Below, one piece after another: positions 59,883 to 64,000 of a DNA stretch of 64,000 bases (positions within the stretch are counted from its first letter, which is position 1; every line of letters begins with the position of its first letter). Location of the stretch: assembly GCA_031294825.1 (NCBI GenBank), contig JAUMPM010000044.1:1-64000 (forward strand). The letters are read 5' to 3'. Source of the DNA: Collinsella sp. GTDB lineage: Bacteria > Actinomycetota > Coriobacteriia > Coriobacteriales > Coriobacteriaceae. The notes under the pieces were generated by a model. That model was not told the DNA's origin. It made no database searches and saw nothing but the letters and a program-made list of their open reading frames with translations. The position numbers and the translations under genes are program-made.

Positions 59883-60755
59883 CTAGGAGAACATGCCGGT
59901 GAGGTAATCATTCAGCCGCTTATCCTTGGGCCGTTGGAAAATCTCGTCGGTCTCGTCGTACTCGACCATATCGCCCATGTAGAAGAACGCCGTGCGATTG
60001 GACACGCGCGACGCCTGCTCCATGTTGTGCGTCACGATGACGATGGCGCGCTCGGCCACGATCGACGACATCAGGTCCTCGATCGCCAGCGTCGAGATGG
60101 GGTCGAGCGCCGAGCAAGGCTCGTCGAACAAAATCACATCGGGGTTGAGCGCCAGCGTGCGTGCAATACACAGACGCTGCTGCTGACCGCCCGAAAGCGC
60201 GTAGGCGCTCTTGTCGAGCTTGTCCTTGACCTCGTCCCACAGCGCCGCACCGCGCAGACTCTCCTCGACCATGCGGTCGAGCTCGTCGCGGTCGGTGATG
60301 CCGTGGCGCTTAGGCGCAAACGTGATGTTGTCGCGAATGGACTTGCGGAACGGGTTGGGCTGTTGGAACACCATGCCAATGGAGCGACGCAGCTCGTAGG
60401 TGTTCTCGGTCTTGGTATTTACGTTGCGCCCACGGTAATTGATCTCGCCCTCCACGCGGCAGCCGCGAATCTCGCGATTCATCAGGTTGAGGCTACGCAA
60501 GAAGGTCGACTTGCCGCAGCCCGAAGGCCCGATGAGCGCCGTGATCTCGCCCTTGTGAAAGTCGAGCGACGTATCGTGCAGCGCATGGTGGTCGCCATAG
60601 TACACGTTGACGTCCTTGGTGGAGAGCACGACCTCGTCGCTCACGGCCTTGCCGCTCACGCGAACGCGTTTTTCGCTCTCCCCCACACTCGACAGAAAGT
60701 CCTGGGTCTCGGACGTGGCCGCCTCGGTTGCGGGCGTTGCATTCATCTCGCTCAT
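59883..60755 (-). CDS. pstB: Phosphate ABC transporter ATPase
   Basis: 290 residues. Walker A GPSGCGKSTFL, the PstB-specific GMVFQQPNPFRKSI, signature LSGGQQQRLCIARTLAL and Walker B VILFDEPCSALDPIS are all present. An N-terminal tail of about 35 residues is extra. It powers phosphate uptake with PstC, PstA and PstS. The ATG overlaps the pstA stop by four bases (ATGA), so translation is coupled. It is the last gene of the operon; no phoU follows. Confidence 0.95.
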   Translation of the reverse strand: MSEMNATPATEAATSETQDFLSSVGESEKRVRVSGKAVSDEVVLSTKDVNVYYGDHHALHDTSLDFHKGEITALIGPSGCGKSTFLRSLNLMNREIRGCRVEGEINYRGRNVNTKTENTYELRRSIGMVFQQPNPFRKSIRDNITFAPKRHGITDRDELDRMVEESLRGAALWDEVKDKLDKSAYALSGGQQQRLCIARTLALNPDVILFDEPCSALDPISTLAIEDLMSSIVAERAIVIVTHNMEQASRVSNRTAFFYMGDMVEYDETDEIFQRPKDKRLNDYLTGMFS

Positions 60756-61678
60756 TCGGCCGTCATCTTCCTTGCCAGTTGCTTGCCCACAATACGGGCG
60801 ACTACGTTAAACAGCAGCACGCAAATCATCAGCAGTGCGGCGGTGCCCCAAACGATCTGCTGGGCCTCGGGGCTGCCCTCGCCGTAAATCTTGTAGATGT
60901 GCACGGCGAGCGACTCACCGGGGCGGAACACGTTCCAGGCGCAGGTGGGGCTCGACAGGTTAAAGCTCAAGAAATTCAGGCGAACCGGCGAGCTCATGCC
61001 CGAGGTAAAGAGCAGGGCTGCGGCCTCGCCAAACACGCGGCCGGCCGAAAGCACAATGCCGGTCACGATGGCGGGCATGGCCTCGGGGATCAGGATGTGC
61101 AGCGTGGCTTCCCAGCGAGTAAGGCCCATGGCCAGGCACGCATCGCGCTGGGCCTGCGGCACGTCCTCGAGCGCCTGCTGGATCACGCGCACCAGGATGG
61201 GAATGTTGAACATGGTGAGCGCGACGGCGCCGGAGATGATGGAGTACTTCCAGCCCAGCTGCACCGAGAACACCAGGAAACCGAACATGCCGACAACGAT
61301 GGAAGGCAGCGAGGACAGCGTCTCGATGGCGGTGGAAGCGATGTCGCGGATGGGACCGTCCGGCGCGTACTCAACCAAAAAGACCGCGCCGCCCAGGCTG
61401 ATGGGCACCGAGATGATCAGGGTGATCAGCAGCAGATAGAACGAGTCGAACAGCTGGTAGAGTACGCCGCCCTGAGTTCCGTTGGCGCGCGACGGCTGCG
61501 TGAGAAAACCCGGCTGGAACAGCGTCGAGATGCCCTCGAACAGGATATAGGCCACCATGGAGACGACGATGAGCATGACGATGGCGATGATTGCCGTCAG
61601 CACGCCCGTGGCGATGCGATCCTGCTTTTGGACGCGCCCGAGTCTCGCCTCGTCGATATGGATGCGCGTTCTAGCCAC
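60752..61678 (-). CDS. pstA: Phosphate ABC transporter permease PstA
   Basis: 308 residues with about six membrane segments; the ABC-coupling EAA loop reads LAMGLTRWEATLHILIPEAMPAIVTG near residue 200. The N-terminal block TQGGVLYQLFDSFYLLLITLIISVPISLGGAVFLVEY is typical of PstA. The GTG start overlaps the end of pstC by eight bases. It pairs with PstC in the membrane. Confidence 0.94.
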   Translation of the reverse strand: MARTRIHIDEARLGRVQKQDRIATGVLTAIIAIVMLIVVSMVAYILFEGISTLFQPGFLTQPSRANGTQGGVLYQLFDSFYLLLITLIISVPISLGGAVFLVEYAPDGPIRDIASTAIETLSSLPSIVVGMFGFLVFSVQLGWKYSIISGAVALTMFNIPILVRVIQQALEDVPQAQRDACLAMGLTRWEATLHILIPEAMPAIVTGIVLSAGRVFGEAAALLFTSGMSSPVRLNFLSFNLSSPTCAWNVFRPGESLAVHIYKIYGEGSPEAQQIVWGTAALLMICVLLFNVVARIVGKQLARKMTAE

Positions 61679-62579
61679 GAGCCTTCGCCCCCTTGCGGCC
61701 GATAATGTGGATGATCAGGATGAAGATGAGGCTCATACCCATCAGCAGCAGACCGAGCGCCCACAGAACATCGTCCTGGGCCGAACCCTCGGCATAGACC
61801 GCCATGGACGTGGTGAGCGTGGTGGTGATGGTCGAGGCCGGCGACAGCAGCGACGTCGGCATGGCCTCAATACCGCCGATGACCATGCGTACGGCGAGCG
61901 TCTCGCCAAAGGCGCGCGTCATGCCAAGGATGACCGCAGTCATGAGCGACGGCATGGCGGACTTGAGCACCACGTGCCAGATGGTCTGCCAGCGGGTGTA
62001 GCCCAGCGCGAGCGAGCCCTGACGGTAGCCGTCGGGCACGGCGCGCAGGCCATCGACCGAAAGGGTGGTCATCGTCGGCAGGATCATGACAGCCAGCACG
62101 ATGGCGCCGGGCAGGATGCCCAGACCCGTGCTCACGTGGAAAACGGACTTCATAAGTCCGACGACCACGTGAAAGCCAATCAGTCCAAAGACGACCGAGG
62201 GAATGCCGGTCAAAAGCTCAATAAGCGGCTGAAAGACCTTGGAACCAAATTTGGGTTGGATCTCGACCGCAAAGATGGCAGAGCCGATGGCGATAGGCAG
62301 TGCGATGAGCGTGGAGAGCACCATGACCGCAAACGAGGTGACGATCAGGGGCAGGGCGCCGGTATAGGGCAGGCCGTTTTCGACTGTGTTGGCCAGGTCC
62401 CACTTGGTGCCGGTGAAGAACTCGACGACCGAAACGCCGTCCTTGACAAAAGCCGAGAGGCCCTTTTGGGCGACCATGAAGATAAGCGCGGCAACGACAA
62501 GCGTCACGAGCGCTACGCACGCGCCCGTGACGCCTAGACCCACGTTCTCAAGGTCGCGCTTTGGCAGCTGTTTTGCCAT
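61671..62579 (-). CDS. pstC: Phosphate ABC transporter permease PstC
   Basis: 302 residues, about six membrane segments; the EAA loop is LALGYTRWQTIWHVVLKSAMPSLMTAV near residue 210. The conserved GIPSVVFGLIGF and the FFTGTKWD-like periplasmic segment near residue 50 identify PstC. AAAGG precedes the ATG. pstS lies 25 bases upstream on the same strand. Confidence 0.94.
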   Translation of the reverse strand: MAKQLPKRDLENVGLGVTGACVALVTLVVAALIFMVAQKGLSAFVKDGVSVVEFFTGTKWDLANTVENGLPYTGALPLIVTSFAVMVLSTLIALPIAIGSAIFAVEIQPKFGSKVFQPLIELLTGIPSVVFGLIGFHVVVGLMKSVFHVSTGLGILPGAIVLAVMILPTMTTLSVDGLRAVPDGYRQGSLALGYTRWQTIWHVVLKSAMPSLMTAVILGMTRAFGETLAVRMVIGGIEAMPTSLLSPASTITTTLTTSMAVYAEGSAQDDVLWALGLLLMGMSLIFILIIHIIGRKGAKARG

Positions 62580-62604
62580 TGCAAACCTTTCCGGGGGCGA
62601 TTAC

Positions 62605-63543
62605 TTATTTAGCAGAGACCTTGCCGCTGGCGTCCTTGACGACCTTCATGGCAGAGACGGGGATAAAGCCCTGCTCCTCGACGAGCTTGCCCTGGACGTC
62701 GTCGGAAAGCATGAACTCCAGGAAGGCCGTGGTGGCCTCGTCGGCGTCCTTGGAGCAGTACATGTGCTCGGTAGCCCAAATCTTGAAGGAGTCGTCGGTG
62801 ACGTTTGCGCTCTTGGGCTCGACGCCCTCGACCTTGATGGCGTTGAACTTGGAGTCATCGAAGTGCGAGAAGTCGAGGTAGGAGATGGCGTTATCGGTGC
62901 TGCCCATCTGAGTCTGGACGTCGCCGGACTTGTCGAGCTCGGCGTCGCCCTTAAAGTCGACTGCCTCGTCGCCAAAGACGGCAGCCTCGAAGGTGGCGCG
63001 GGTACCGGAACCGGCCTTGCGGTTGAGAACGACGATCTTGGCGTCGTCGCCGCCGACCTCCTTCCAGTTGGTGATCTGGCCGGAGAAGATGCCCTTGAGC
63101 TGCTCGAGGGACAGGTCGTCGACCTTCACGTTCTTAGAGACGACGGGACCCATGCCCACGACGGCGACCTCGTGGTCGACGAGGTTCTTGACCTGGTCGG
63201 CCTCGAGCTTGGTCTCGGCGAAGACGTCGGAGTTACCGATGGTGACGGTGCCGGCGGCAACAGCGGTCAGACCTTTGCCCGAACCGTTGCCCGAGCCGGA
63301 GACGGAGACGTCGGGGTTGGCATCCATGAACTTCTCGGCAGCGGCCTCGACGAGAGCCTGGAACGAGGAGGCACCGTCGTAGGTCACCTCGCCGGAGACG
63401 GACTCGGCAGCAGCGGCGCTACCCTTGTCGGCGGCGTCGGATGCGCCTGCGCCGCCGCAGCCAACGAGACCGAGACCGACGATGCTGGCAAGACCACCAG
63501 CAAGGCCGAGGAACTGACGACGAGAATAAGCCTGATCGAGCAT
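62605..63543 (-). CDS. pstS: Phosphate-binding lipoprotein PstS
   Basis: 312 residues. The signal peptide has a twin-arginine-like SRRQFLGLAGG start and a lipobox LVGC (residue 30 or so), so it is a lipid-anchored, possibly Tat-exported protein. The mature part shows the PstS phosphate-binding blocks GSGNGSGKGLTAV, GSDVFAE-like GNSDVFAE, and NRKAGSGTRATFE. The ATG (MLDQAYSRR) has AAAGGA six bases before it; a much longer open frame upstream has no signal peptide and is discounted. It heads the pstSCAB operon. Confidence 0.92.
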   Translation of the reverse strand: MLDQAYSRRQFLGLAGGLASIVGLGLVGCGGAGASDAADKGSAAAAESVSGEVTYDGASSFQALVEAAAEKFMDANPDVSVSGSGNGSGKGLTAVAAGTVTIGNSDVFAETKLEADQVKNLVDHEVAVVGMGPVVSKNVKVDDLSLEQLKGIFSGQITNWKEVGGDDAKIVVLNRKAGSGTRATFEAAVFGDEAVDFKGDAELDKSGDVQTQMGSTDNAISYLDFSHFDDSKFNAIKVEGVEPKSANVTDDSFKIWATEHMYCSKDADEATTAFLEFMLSDDVQGKLVEEQGFIPVSAMKVVKDASGKVSAK

Positions 63544-63748
63544 GATCTTCCTTTCGTACATGCGAATCGCGGGCACCCTGCCCGCTTTGCTGTTTGGAAA
63601 GATACGACCCCCGACCGGGCAGCACCCGCGCCAACTGCGGTTTCTTACGGGCATTTGATAAACCCTTACCGCAAGCGCTGCCCAGCCTTTACAAACGAAT
63701 AACAATCCCGCTGACAAGCATGGCCCGCCTTTTACACCGATAAAAAAG

Positions 63749-63817
63749 AAGTTGCGGTGAAATAGTTCCTGTTTGGCTGTTAGGCAGCCGATTCTAGGAA
63801 CTATTCCACCGCAACTT
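63749..63817. repeat. AAGTTGCGG inverted-repeat element, copy 2
   Basis: AAGTTGCGGTGAAATAGTTCCT (in two blocks, 63749-63770) and its near-complement (63796-63817) enclose a second stem GGCTG...CAGCC. It has the same ends as the element at 24641-24713. It lies between the pstS promoter region and the end of the partial peptidase gene. Confidence 0.7.
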
Positions 63818-63839
63818 AGATTGGCAAAACGCCGCAACC

Positions 63840-64000
63840 TTAAAGCTCGAGCTCGTTGAGCCTTAAGATCGCAACAATATAGATCTTGAGCGCTTGCTTG
63901 AGCTGTTCCTCGTTGGCGCACTCGTTGGGGCCATGCATCTGGCCGCCCCATGCGGGCAACTCCAGGCCGGTCTCCTCGGGGCCAAATGACACGGCGCGGG
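63840..64000 (-). CDS. M20-type dipeptidase, C-terminal end (partial)
   Basis: Only the last 53 residues are inside the window; the gene continues to the right. FGPEETGLELPAWGGQMHGPNECANEEQL then a helix and stop. The HGPNE core is the final metal-ligand region of M20 dipeptidases of the PepV/Sapep type. Too little is present to name the substrate. Confidence 0.6.
   Translation of the reverse strand, partial: RAVSFGPEETGLELPAWGGQMHGPNECANEEQLKQALKIYIVAILRLNELEL

Noticed and set aside
63544..63740. A Pho box upstream of pstS
   Set aside because: Some direct repeats can be seen (TTTGTAAAGG, GGTAAGGGTTTAT), but they do not match a known Pho-box pattern well enough.

Overview
The window looks like chromosomal DNA from a high-GC Coriobacteriia (Actinomycetota) gut anaerobe, most likely a Collinsella relative. 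This is inferred from codon use, gene set and abundant short intergenic palindromes; no marker gene was compared. Most of it is ordinary housekeeping sequence, but one accessory island of about 16 kb (24.7-40.9 kb, minus strand) is a BREX type 1 phage-defence locus with unusual features.

Layout. 0.1-0.7 kb: repeat-rich gap. 0.7-10.5 kb: argS, a CarD-like regulator, an HD protein, proA, an S33 peptidase, proB, nicotinate phosphoribosyltransferase and a coiled-coil membrane protein. 10.5-22.8 kb: tRNA-Ala(CGC), a PflA-like radical SAM protein, a candidate 6S-like RNA, a WecA/TagO-type transferase, trpS, a DNA alkyltransferase, DegV, MarR, a B3/4 protein, ATP-dependent PEP carboxykinase, a flippase-like membrane protein and a calcineurin-like phosphatase. 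23.0-24.6 kb: a cation/proton antiporter with TrkA-C domains.

BREX island, in transcription order: brxA, brxB, brxC, pglX in three pieces, pglZ, brxL, then two genes I do not recognise. brxA has a run of nine G near its start codon, so slippage could switch the gene off. pglX has an apparent one-base deletion in a C run just before methyltransferase motif I. Its target-recognition part lies in an AT-richer cassette of about 1.3 kb that also ends the reading frame and carries an extra membrane-protein gene. The post-recognition part of PglX is a separate ORF with its own ribosome binding site. Together these suggest a BREX system whose activity and specificity can change or have been lost.

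41-53 kb: a mini antitoxin-like ORF, serC, serA, an M20 peptidase, a shortened DUF1015 protein, two tandem histidine phosphatases, a nitroreductase with a DtxR/IdeR-like box, a DUF308 protein, a YaiI protein, a His-rich metal exporter, a DEDD exonuclease and an AT-richer PD-(D/E)XK nuclease-like gene. 53.5-57 kb: a metal-resistance unit (ArsR regulator, stand-alone HMA chaperone, P1B ATPase) whose three matching operators are visible, and a DtxR/MntR-type regulator. 57-63.5 kb: HAD phosphatase, ABC-F ATPase and the pstSCAB phosphate transporter. The window ends inside an M20-type peptidase gene.

Dispersed intergenic repeats are a second theme: eight copies of a terminator-like palindrome and at least four other short repeat families, mostly at gene ends.
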